A stretch of 64,000 nucleotides of DNA. Origin: JAFLCL01 sp039809495. Lineage in GTDB: Bacteria > Myxococcota_A > Polyangia > Polyangiales > Sandaracinaceae. The position numbers were made by a program, and so were the translations under genes. The stretch is taken from contig JBDHVC010000016.1 in NCBI GenBank assembly GCA_039809495.1, forward strand, positions 1-64,000. Reading direction: 5' to 3'. The notes beneath the pieces are model-generated. The model did no database searches, had not been told where the DNA came from, and saw only the letters and a program-made list of their open reading frames with translations. Positions 56,899-64,000 of the stretch are shown here, piece by piece (position 1 is the first letter of the stretch; each line of letters starts with the position of its first letter).

Positions 56899-58028
56899 GC
56901 GGGACGCCCGACCGCGCCGCGCTGGCCGCGGCGAGCGACGAGCGCGTCCTCGCGTGGATCGAGCGGGGCCTCGCTCGGCTCGCCGAGGAGGCCGAGCGAG
57001 GCCGACTCGGCCCGGACGACGTCGGCTCGCCGCTCTCGGGGCCGACGTTTCGCGACGCGATCGTCACGAGCGCCGCCGTGCGGGTCGAGCTCGAGCAGGC
57101 GCTCGCCGCGCTCGCGGGCCTCCGCGGCCCCGAGCGGATCGCGATGGTGCTCCCGAGCAACGTCGAGACGGTGATCGTGCGGCCGCTCGTCTGGGCGCTC
57201 CTCGCGCGCGCCGCGATCACCGTGCGCGTCTCCTCGCGCCGCCCGGGCGTCGCGGCGAGGCTCGCGTCGATCCTCGCCGAGGAGGGCTCGACGCTGGCGC
57301 GCGCGATCGCCCTCGCGCCGAGCGATCGCGCCGACGCGGCGGCGCTCCGCGACCTCGTCGAGCACGCCGAGCGCGTCCACGTCTGGGGCAGCGACGAGAC
57401 GATGCGCGTCTACCGCGCCCTCGCGGGCGAGAAGCTCGTCCCGCACGGGAGCGGCCTCTCCCTCGCGCTCCTCTCCCGCGACGCGCGCCCGACGGAAGCC
57501 TCCTTCGACGCCCTCGCCCTCGACGTCGCGCGCTACGACCAGCGCGGCTGCCTCTCGCCGCAGGCGCTCCTCGTCGAGGAGGGTGGCGCCATCTCCGCCG
57601 AGGAGGCCGCGCGCGCGCTGGACACCGCGCTCACGCGCGTCGAGCGTGTCCTCCCGAGGGGCGCGCTCACCCCCGAGGAGCGCTCGGCCGAGCGGCGGTT
57701 CCGCGACACGGCGCACGCGCTCGCCGCGCTCGTCCTCGAGGGCGAGGCGCACGCGGTGTCCATCGAGCGAGGCGAGCTGCGCGGCTCGCCGGGCCTGCGC
57801 AACGTCGTCGTCCACCCGGTTGGGGCCGCGGCGATCGAGGACCTCTCGGCGCGCCTCGGGGGACACCTGAAGAGCGTGGGCGTCTTCGACGACGCGGACC
57901 TCGCGCGCGTGAGCGCCCGCCTCGCGCGGCCAACCGCTCACGTCGTCCCGCTCGGCGCGATGCAGACGCCGAGCCTCCTCGCGCCGACCGAGGCTCGATC
58001 GCCTTGGTGCGGCCTCGCGACGCCCTAG
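56895..58028 (+). CDS. LuxC-family acyl-CoA reductase-like protein
   Basis: A 377-residue protein similar to the acyl-CoA reductase (LuxC) family, which is related to aldehyde dehydrogenases. RIAMVLPSNVETVIVRPLVWALL resembles the N-terminal nucleotide region, and the catalytic cysteine is expected in DVARYDQRGCLSPQALLVE. In luminous bacteria LuxC reduces fatty acyl groups to aldehydes; here no LuxD or LuxE is present, so the aldehyde would serve another purpose. The start GTG overlaps the NtrC stop (GTGA), so it is coupled to the regulator. Confidence 0.82.
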
Positions 58029-58090
58029 GGCCGCGCCCGCGCGCGCCCTAGGCCCTCACCGTCCGGCCCCCACCGTCCGCGAGGCTCGCC

Positions 58091-59125
58091 TCAGCCGATC
58101 GCGTGGCTGTCGTAGTGGACGATCGGGTTCCAGGGGCCGTGGCCGGCGTGGGGCTGCCAGTTGTGCCAGACGTCCTCGCCCTTGCCCCAGTAGAAGAGCT
58201 CGAGGCGGCCGTCCTGGTTCTTGCCGATCGCGAAGTCCGTCGCGTGCTCGCCGAGGACCTCCTTGTCGGTGCCCCAGTCGCCGTTCGGGCGCATCTGGAA
58301 GAGGTTTCGGATCTGCGCGTCGCCGTCGATGAAGAAGAGCTCGAGGCGGCCGTCGCGGTTCTTCGCGAGGTCGAGCACGCGCGCGCGCACCTCGAGGCTC
58401 TCGAGGCCGTGCCACTGGCCGTTCGGGCTCGTCTGCCAGTCGTGGAAGACGAGGCCGGTCGGGTCGCGGAAGAAGACCTCGAGGCGTCCGTCGGCGTTGC
58501 TCCCGACGCGGATCTCGATCGCCTTGCCGGCCATCTTCTCCGGCCCATGCCAGTCGCCGTTCGCCTTCACCTGCCAGTCGTGCAGGAGCGTTCCGTCGCC
58601 GCCGGCGTAGAAGACCTCGAGCGTTCCGTCCTCGTTCCGGCCGACGTCGAGCGCGGTCACGGGCGCGACGTCGGCGGCGCTGAGCCGCTCGGCGCCGTGG
58701 AAGTCGCCGTTGGGGCTCGTCTGCCAGTCGTGGAGCAGGCGCCCGTGGTCGTCGATGTAGAAGACCTCGAGGCGTCCGTCGGCGTTCGCGGCGACCCGCA
58801 GGAGCTGCGCCTTGGCCGCCGCGCCGGCCTTCGCCTCGCCCTCTTTGTGGAGCGGCTTCTTGCCGACCCAGTCGCCGCCCGCCTCCTTCTGCCAGTCGTG
58901 GAAGACCTCGCCGTCGGGCGTGATCCAGAACGCCTCGAGGCGTCCGTCGGCGTTCACGCCCGTGGCGACGTGGACGGCGCGCGCCGCGAGCGTCTCCTCC
59001 GCGGCCCAGAGCCCGCTCGGGCTCTTCTGCCAGTTGTGGCGGAGCGTTCCGTCCTTCGCGACATAGAACACCTCGAGGCGACCGTCGCGATTGAGGCCGA
59101 TGGAGAGCGTGCGCTTCGTCGTCAT
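58091..59125 (-). CDS. Seven-bladed beta-propeller lectin (PLL-like)
   Basis: A 344-residue protein composed of seven repeats of about 45-49 residues, each with a NxDGRLEVFY strand, then DGxLxHDWQ, and GDWxGxExL. This is the pattern of the Photorhabdus PLL-like, fucose-binding type of propeller lectin. Blade 6 (RNLFQ) and blade 7 (GKGEDVWHNWQ) deviate from the consensus, so not every binding site may be active. There is no signal peptide and no cysteine, so it is probably cytoplasmic or released by lysis. The start ATG 59125 is fixed by CCTCCTT on the plus strand (59135-59141), a strong ribosome site. It lies 62 bp downstream of trmH on the same strand. Confidence 0.85.
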   Translation of the reverse strand: MTTKRTLSIGLNRDGRLEVFYVAKDGTLRHNWQKSPSGLWAAEETLAARAVHVATGVNADGRLEAFWITPDGEVFHDWQKEAGGDWVGKKPLHKEGEAKAGAAAKAQLLRVAANADGRLEVFYIDDHGRLLHDWQTSPNGDFHGAERLSAADVAPVTALDVGRNEDGTLEVFYAGGDGTLLHDWQVKANGDWHGPEKMAGKAIEIRVGSNADGRLEVFFRDPTGLVFHDWQTSPNGQWHGLESLEVRARVLDLAKNRDGRLELFFIDGDAQIRNLFQMRPNGDWGTDKEVLGEHATDFAIGKNQDGRLELFYWGKGEDVWHNWQPHAGHGPWNPIVHYDSHAIG

Positions 59126-59187
59126 GGGTACGAGCCTCCTTGTCCGCACACCTTCTCGCAAATCGGAACCGCGGGCGCAAGGCGCCC

Positions 59188-59913
59188 TCATGCGTTCGAC
59201 GAGGGCTCCTCGCGCGTGGAGGGCGCGCGCGCGAGCGCCTCCTCGACGAGCCGCGCGCCGTCCTTCACCTGCGCGAGCAAGAAGCGCGCGAGGATCTGCG
59301 CGCGATCGCGCGGATCGAGCTGGCCGTGGCGCCCGCGCGTCGCGGTGTAGAGCGTGATGGCCGTCGCCACCGAGACGTTGAGGCTCTCGACGAAGCCGAC
59401 CATCGGGATGCGGTAGACGCCGCTCGCGCGCGCGCGGAGCGCGGGCGAGACGCCGCGCTTCTCGTTCCCGACGACGACCGCCGCGCGAGGGACCTTCGCG
59501 AGGTCCTCCGGCGTCATCGAGCCATGCATGTCGGCGACGAAGATCGCGTAGCCGGCCGCCTCGAGCGCGTCCGCGCAGGCCTCCGCGCTCGCGTGCGCGT
59601 GGAGCTCTAGCCAGCGCTCGGTGCCGCGGCTCACGTGCGAGGAGAACGCGAAGGGGAGGCGCCCTTCGACGAGGTGGACCTCGTGGCAGCCGAACGCGTC
59701 CGCCGAGCGCAGGATCGCCGCGCCGTTGTGGGGATCGGAGAGCCCGTCGAGGACGGGCACGAGGCTGCGCGTGCGCTGATCGAGGACGGCCGAGAACCGC
59801 GCGAGCCGCTCCCTCGTGACGAAGGGCGTGAGCAGCTCCACGACCCGCTCCGCCGGCAGCGCGGGAGGGGGGCTCGGCTCGTAGATCACGACGTCGGGCG
59901 CGTCTCGCTTCAC
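59188..59913 (-). CDS. SpoU-family tRNA/rRNA 2'-O-methyltransferase, TrmH-like
   Basis: A 241-residue SPOUT enzyme. After a short N-terminal part, the SpoU motifs are DPHNGAAILRSADAFG (motif 1), AVVVGNEKRGVS (motif 2) and IPMVGFVESLNVSVATAI (motif 3, forming the trefoil knot). TrmH methylates the ribose of G18 in tRNA; the protein length and motif wording fit this best, but rRNA methylation cannot be excluded. TAGAGC at 59920-59925 lies six bases before the GTG at 59913. Confidence 0.9.
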   Translation of the reverse strand: MKRDAPDVVIYEPSPPPALPAERVVELLTPFVTRERLARFSAVLDQRTRSLVPVLDGLSDPHNGAAILRSADAFGCHEVHLVEGRLPFAFSSHVSRGTERWLELHAHASAEACADALEAAGYAIFVADMHGSMTPEDLAKVPRAAVVVGNEKRGVSPALRARASGVYRIPMVGFVESLNVSVATAITLYTATRGRHGQLDPRDRAQILARFLLAQVKDGARLVEEALARAPSTREEPSSNA

Positions 59914-59978
59914 GAGCGGGCTCTAGCCCCGATCCGCGCCGCGTTCGAGGGGAAACGCGCGGCCGAGGTGGCGCGCCG

Positions 59979-60536
59979 TCAGCGCGCGGGGCGCTCGCCG
60001 AGCCGCACGCCGAGGACGAGGGTGCCGCCCATGAAGCTCTGCCCCGCCAAGAAGAAGGGATCGCCCGGCGGCGCGACGATCTCGAGGAGCGGGAGGTAGT
60101 CGCGCTGCTCGGGGCGGTTGATCGAGACGCGCACGCGGTAGCGGCCCTCCGCGGTGCGCTCCTCGACCACGAGCTGGAGGATCCGGCCGTTCGGGAGGGG
60201 GATCGTCTCGGGCTCGCCCATCGTGAGCCGCACCGTCGGGCGCGCGAGCAGGCGCATGGAGTGGAACGCGTTGAAGGGCGGCTGCCGCAGCGCGGGCATC
60301 GACGCGAGCTCGGGCGCGATCTCGCCCGCGGCCTCGCTCGCGAGGATCACGAAGACCTCCCCCGGCACGCGCGCGGGCTCGACGCGCTGGGCGGGCGGTC
60401 GCGCCTCGTCGCGCCCCGCGCGCGCGCCGTCCGCGTCGTTCGGCGCCGCCGCGGCGTGCGCGCCGACGAGCGTCGCCGTCGCGACGAGGAGCGCGAGCGG
60501 GATCGAGGTGGGGCGTTTTGCGAGGGGCTTCTGCAT
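59979..60536 (-). CDS. Hypothetical exported protein
   Basis: A 185-residue protein with a signal peptide (PLALLVATATLVGAHAAAA) and no recognised domain. The body reads as a beta-rich fold with two stretches, PGEVFVILASEAAGEIAPEL and MGGTLVLGVRLGE. It is the last gene of the ECF sigma/anti-sigma transcript, 16 bp downstream of the anti-sigma gene, so it may belong to that regulon. Function unknown. Confidence 0.7.
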   Translation of the reverse strand: MQKPLAKRPTSIPLALLVATATLVGAHAAAAPNDADGARAGRDEARPPAQRVEPARVPGEVFVILASEAAGEIAPELASMPALRQPPFNAFHSMRLLARPTVRLTMGEPETIPLPNGRILQLVVEERTAEGRYRVRVSINRPEQRDYLPLLEIVAPPGDPFFLAGQSFMGGTLVLGVRLGERPAR

Positions 60537-60552
60537 GGCGTCGGTCGGTGGG

Positions 60553-61302
60553 TCAGAGGTGCGCGTCGCCGGGCGAGGGGTCGCCCTCGTCGTCGCTGAG
60601 CCAGACGACGGCGTAGCGCGCGCCCTCTTCGCCCTCGACGGAGAAGACCGCGCCGACGTTCGAGCCGAAGTCGACCGCGACCACCTCGGTGTGCTGGAGC
60701 TCGTCGTCGGCCTCGTCCGGAGGCGTGACCGCCGTGGCGAGCTGCGTCGACGGGGGCGTGTGGGTCGAGCCGGGGTCGCGATCGAACATCGCGATCGCCG
60801 CCGCGGCGATCGCCGCGATCCCGGCGACGATGACCATGAACGTCCGGCGGGTGCGGACCTGCCGCTCGCGGGTGCGCGCGTCCTCGTCGCGCGCGGGCGC
60901 CTCGGTGGCGCGCCCGAGCAGCTCCGCCGGAGCGCTCTCGCGCGTCGCGCTCGTCGTGCTCGCCTCGCGCTCGTCGCGCTCGCTCAGGCCGCCCTCGATG
61001 ACCCGGAGCGCCGGCTTGGGGCTCGGGCTCGAGCTCGCGCGCTCGTCAGCGCCCTCGATCCGAGCGGCGACGCTCGCCCACGCCGCCTCGGCGTCGATCG
61101 CGCCGGCCTCCTCCTCGAGCGCCGCGCGCACGAGCGCTCGGACCTCGCCCAGCCCCTCGAGCTTGAGGCGCGCGCTCGAGCCGCCGCGCGCGCGCGCCCT
61201 CGCGCGGAGCGCGTCAGCCTCGTCCTTCGAGAGCTCTCCGTCGAAGAGCTGGTGGAGCTCCCGATCCTGGATCGCGTCGTCGTGTCGGTCGGAGGGTGCC
61301 AT
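60553..61302 (-). CDS. Anti-sigma factor, transmembrane
   Basis: A 249-residue protein encoded directly after the ECF sigma gene. The N-terminal part (RELHQLFDGELSKDEADALR) resembles the short helical anti-sigma domain without the zinc HxxxCxxC motif. A single membrane helix lies at about 154-172 (TFMVIVAGIAAIAAAAIAMF), and the C-terminus is an acidic exported domain. ATG 61302 is chosen because GAGGAG of the sigma gene's end lies five bases before it; GTG 61308, overlapping the sigma stop, is the alternative. It is the probable sensor that holds the sigma factor at the membrane. Confidence 0.85.
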   Translation of the reverse strand: MAPSDRHDDAIQDRELHQLFDGELSKDEADALRARARARGGSSARLKLEGLGEVRALVRAALEEEAGAIDAEAAWASVAARIEGADERASSSPSPKPALRVIEGGLSERDEREASTTSATRESAPAELLGRATEAPARDEDARTRERQVRTRRTFMVIVAGIAAIAAAAIAMFDRDPGSTHTPPSTQLATAVTPPDEADDELQHTEVVAVDFGSNVGAVFSVEGEEGARYAVVWLSDDEGDPSPGDAHL

Positions 61303-61304
61303 GG

Positions 61305-62210
61305 TCACTCCTCGAGCTCGAGGTCGCCGTCCACGTAGCTCTTGAGCGCCTCCTGCATCTTGCGGCGCGCGTGGAAGAGCCGGCTCATGATCGTGCCCTT
61401 GGGCACCTCGAGCGCCTCGGCCATCTCCTCGTACGACATGCCCTCGATCTCGCGCAGGAGGATCACCTGTCGGTGGTACTCGGGGAGCTCGGCCAGGGCG
61501 GCCTGCACGCGCTCGAGCAGCTCGCGGCGGATCACCGCCTTGCGCGGGTTCTCGTCGAGCAGCCGCGACACGATCGCCTCGTCGCCGGGCTCGACGCCGT
61601 CGCGCCGCCGCGCGTCGTCGAATTCGACCGGCCTCGCGGTCTTGCGGCGCCTGAGCTGATCGATGGCGAGGTTCATGACGATCCGATAGAGCCAGGTGTA
61701 GAAGGACGAGCTGCCCTGGAAGCTCGCGAGGTGCCGGTGGACCTTGACGAAGCCCTCCTGCACGCAGTCGAGCGCGTCCTGGCGGTTCTTGAGGACGCCG
61801 AACGCGACGGCGTAGACGCGCTTGTGGTAGCGCTCGAAGAGCTGGCGGAAGGCGTCCGGCTCGCCCGCCTGCGCGCGTCGGACGAGCTCCGCGTCGATCT
61901 CCCGATCGCTCGGGGCGTGGTGGAGCGCGCGCGCGTCGTCGGCCTCGAAGGCGTCGAGCTCGAGCGCCTCGGCGCGCTCGCTCGCCTCGTCGGGGCGCTC
62001 TTCGCCCTCGGTCGGGGGGAGCGGGTCGTCGGGCGGAGCCTCATGGGAACCGTCAGACGCGCCAAGCTCGGGCCGATTCACCCGCTCTTCCGCGCTCGCG
62101 GCGGCTCGTCGCGCCCGCTCGCGCGCGAGCGAACCGCTCGCGGTCGCCTTCGCTGCCTCGGCCGCCGATGTCGTCGGCCGCCCGGCCGATTCACGGGTGG
62201 AAGGAGGCAT
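61305..62210 (-). CDS. ECF-family RNA polymerase sigma factor
   Basis: A 301-residue sigma factor. The first 100 residues are an Ala/Glu/Pro-rich, low-complexity extension that typical ECF factors lack. Region 2 (about 105-190) contains FRQLFERYHKRVYAVAFGVL, DALDCVQEGFVKVHRHL and SFYTWLYRIVMNLAIDQLRRR; region 4 (228-292) has LPEYHRQVILLREIEGMSYEEMAEAL and KGTIMSRLFHARRKMQ. ATG 62210 is chosen because AAGAGGGG lies just upstream and TACAAG (62218-62223) is seven bases further back. It overlaps the anti-sigma gene region and shares an 82-bp divergent gap with the helicase gene. Confidence 0.88.
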   Translation of the reverse strand: MPPSTRESAGRPTTSAAEAAKATASGSLARERARRAAASAEERVNRPELGASDGSHEAPPDDPLPPTEGEERPDEASERAEALELDAFEADDARALHHAPSDREIDAELVRRAQAGEPDAFRQLFERYHKRVYAVAFGVLKNRQDALDCVQEGFVKVHRHLASFQGSSSFYTWLYRIVMNLAIDQLRRRKTARPVEFDDARRRDGVEPGDEAIVSRLLDENPRKAVIRRELLERVQAALAELPEYHRQVILLREIEGMSYEEMAEALEVPKGTIMSRLFHARRKMQEALKSYVDGDLELEE

Positions 62211-62292
62211 CGCCCCTCTTGTACCACGGCCACCTCCCCGAGGCGCGGTCCCCCCTCGCGGCGTCGATCGCCACGCTGTACATACGTCCACC

Positions 62293-64000
62293 ATGATCCC
62301 GAGCGTCGACCTCACCTCGTTGAACGATCCGCAGGTGGAGGCGGTCCTCTTCCCGTCCGGGCCGCTCGTGGTCTTCGCGGGCGCGGGCTCCGGCAAGACG
62401 CGGGTCATCGTGCACCGCATCGCGCACCTCGTGCTCGATCACGGGGTGCCGCCCTGGCGCATCCTCGCCGTGACCTTCACGAACCGCGCGGCGGGGGAGA
62501 TGAAGGAGCGCCTCGAGCGGCTCGTGCCGGGCGCGGCCTCGAGCCTCGCCGTCGGCACCTTCCACTCGGTCTGCGCGCGGCTCCTGCGCCGCCACGCCGA
62601 CGCGATCGGCATCGCGCGCGACTTCGCCATCTACGACGACGGCGATCAGAAGGCGATGATCGCGCGCGTCCTCAAGGACCTCGCCTACGACGAGAAGCGC
62701 CTGCCGCCGAAGATGATCGCCGCGATCATCAACCAGGCCCGGAACGAGCTCGAGGGCCCCGAGACGGTGGCGCTGCCGAGCTTCGACGGCGAGCGGATCC
62801 GCGAGGTCTTTCGGCGCTACGAGGAGCGCATGCGCCGGGCGAACGCCCTCGACTTCGGGGGCATCATCGCGCGGCTCGTCCAGGCGCTCGAGGAGGACGA
62901 GGCGCTCCGGCTCCAGCTCGCCGGACGCTTCCAGCACCTGCTCGTCGACGAATTCCAGGACACGAACCCCGCGCAATTCCGCCTCGTCCGCGCGCTCGCG
63001 TCGGTGCACCGCAACGTCGTCGTCGTCGGCGACGACGACCAGTCGATCTACCGCTGGCGCGGCGCCGATCGCCGCAACATCCTCGACTTTCGGCGCTACT
63101 TCCCCGACGGGCAGGTCGTGAAGCTCGAGCAGAACTACCGCTCGACCCGGCGCATCCTGCGCGTGGCGCACGCGATCATCTCGAAGAACGTCGATCGCGA
63201 GCCGAAGGAGCTCTGGACCGAGAACCCGGAGGGCCCGAAGATCGAGCTCGTGCGCTGCGGCTCCGAGCGCGACGAGGCGGAGCTGGTCGTGAGCACGGCG
63301 ACGCGGATGCGCGAGGCGGGCGAGCCCCTCTCGAGCCTCGCGGTCTTCTACCGCATCCACGCGCAGTCGAGGGCGCTCGAGGAGGCGCTGCGCGGCGCGA
63401 ACGTCCCCTACCGCATCGTCGGGGGCGTGCGCTTCTACGACCGCGCGGAGGTGAAGGACCTGCTCGCCTACCTGCGGCTCGTCGCGAACCCGGAGGACGA
63501 CGTCTCGTTCCTGCGCGTCGTGAACACGCCCGCGCGCGGGCTCGGCAAGGTGACGATCGATCGGCTCCTCGACGACGCCGCGAGGCACGGGACGGGCGTC
63601 TGGGCGGCCGCGGAGCGCGCGGCCTCGGCCAAGCCCGGCGGCGCGCTCGGGCGCTTCCTCGAGCTCGTGCGCGAGCTGCGCGACGAGGCGCCCGCGCTGC
63701 TCGCGGGCGAGGGTGAGGCGCGCGAGGCGTCCGGCCTGGCGGCGTTCGCGCGGCGGGTCCTCGCGAAGACGGGCTACGAGGCGGTGCTCCGCGAGGAGAA
63801 CACCGCCGAGAGCGACGCGCGCCTCGAGAACCTCACGGCGCTCGTCGGTTCGATGGAGGAATTCGAGGACGAGGAGCGCTCGGGCGACGCGCTGCGAGCG
63901 CGCCCGAGCCTCGCGACGCCCGAGGACGCGGCGACCCGCGAGCCCGGGCTCCTCACGCGCTTCCTCGAGCACGTCACGCTCGAGACGAGCCCCGCCGAGG
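62293..64000 (+). CDS. UvrD/PcrA-type superfamily 1A helicase, 3' end outside window
   Basis: An open frame from ATG 62293 runs to the last base, giving 569 residues of a longer protein. Q-motif LNDPQVEAV, Walker A AGAGSGKTRV, motif Ia VTFTNRAAGEMKERL, motif II LLVDEFQDTNPAQF, motif III VVVGDDDQSIYRWRGAD, motif IV region QNYRSTRRIL and RIVGGVRFYDRAEVKDLLAYLRL match UvrD, PcrA and Rep. These unwind DNA 3' to 5' in repair and replication restart. The usual 2A/2B order is seen, but motifs V and VI lie beyond the window end. TACATA (62279-62284) is eight bases upstream. Confidence 0.93.
   Translation, partial: MIPSVDLTSLNDPQVEAVLFPSGPLVVFAGAGSGKTRVIVHRIAHLVLDHGVPPWRILAVTFTNRAAGEMKERLERLVPGAASSLAVGTFHSVCARLLRRHADAIGIARDFAIYDDGDQKAMIARVLKDLAYDEKRLPPKMIAAIINQARNELEGPETVALPSFDGERIREVFRRYEERMRRANALDFGGIIARLVQALEEDEALRLQLAGRFQHLLVDEFQDTNPAQFRLVRALASVHRNVVVVGDDDQSIYRWRGADRRNILDFRRYFPDGQVVKLEQNYRSTRRILRVAHAIISKNVDREPKELWTENPEGPKIELVRCGSERDEAELVVSTATRMREAGEPLSSLAVFYRIHAQSRALEEALRGANVPYRIVGGVRFYDRAEVKDLLAYLRLVANPEDDVSFLRVVNTPARGLGKVTIDRLLDDAARHGTGVWAAAERAASAKPGGALGRFLELVRELRDEAPALLAGEGEAREASGLAAFARRVLAKTGYEAVLREENTAESDARLENLTALVGSMEEFEDEERSGDALRARPSLATPEDAATREPGLLTRFLEHVTLETSPAE

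Overview
The window is very G+C-rich (G or C at nearly every third codon position) and reads as a chromosomal piece from a myxobacterium-like Myxococcota organism, probably of the Polyangia/Sandaracinus type. This is inferred from gene content: an alkyl-dihydroxyacetonephosphate synthase, a fused alpha-beta 2-oxoacid dehydrogenase E1, a TatT/DctP TRAP pair, a secreted FG-GAP protein with a MYXO-CTERM-like tail, several histidine kinases and an NtrC-type regulator. No plasmid, phage, insertion sequence or CRISPR array was recognised.

Layout. 1-11050: mostly plus-strand housekeeping and envelope genes (OmpA-like fragment, TlpA-like thioredoxin, sensor kinase, YajQ, SpeA, tRNA-Ser, TrmO, AGPS, RibA, vWA-like lipoprotein, PDZ-CPBP protease). 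11094-14871: a minus-strand pair (flippase and fused E1). 14966-27696: a TPR protein, a 512-bp intergenic region with a tandem repeat and a strong hairpin, a TetR/hydrolase operon with two operator-like dyads, the TRAP binding protein facing TatT, murC-ftsQ, an SDR, an orphan FliO and a NAGPA/FG-GAP exoprotein. 27740-30253: a lower-G+C minus-strand cassette (ATP-grasp, HAD, methyltransferase). 30465-33477: a tandem-duplicated histidine kinase and an AAA ATPase with a degenerate nuclease-like tail. 33702-46213: a surface-polysaccharide locus. 46218-64000: FabH, aldolase, LolA-like carrier, HMA protein, 3-hydroxyacyl-CoA dehydrogenase, DUF1385 protein, a phosphodiesterase-superfamily protein, a kinase/receiver/NtrC/LuxC cluster, a seven-bladed lectin, TrmH, an ECF sigma/anti-sigma pair and the start of a UvrD-type helicase.

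How genes work together. The polysaccharide locus encodes a TviB-type UDP-HexNAc 6-dehydrogenase and a C4 epimerase (likely a uronic acid such as GalNAcA), FdtA/acyltransferase/FdtB genes for a dTDP-3-acylamino-3,6-dideoxyhexose, a Wzx-type flippase, a Wzy/EpsG-type polymerase, three glycosyltransferases and an asparagine-synthase-like amidotransferase that may amidate the uronic acid. The initiating phosphoglycosyltransferase, chain-length regulator, export machinery and rmlA/rmlB are not in the window.

The least ordinary observations are: a trmO reading frame with no ATG, GTG or TTG between a tRNA-Ser gene and its conserved domain; at least 16 genes with a -10-like hexamer only 6-9 nt before the start codon, suggesting common leaderless mRNAs; a soluble kinase made of two His-kinase modules, the second with a broken ATP lid; a base-composition mosaic patch inside the flippase gene; and the ATP-grasp/HAD/methyltransferase cassette. 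No single feature here is clearly a new system.
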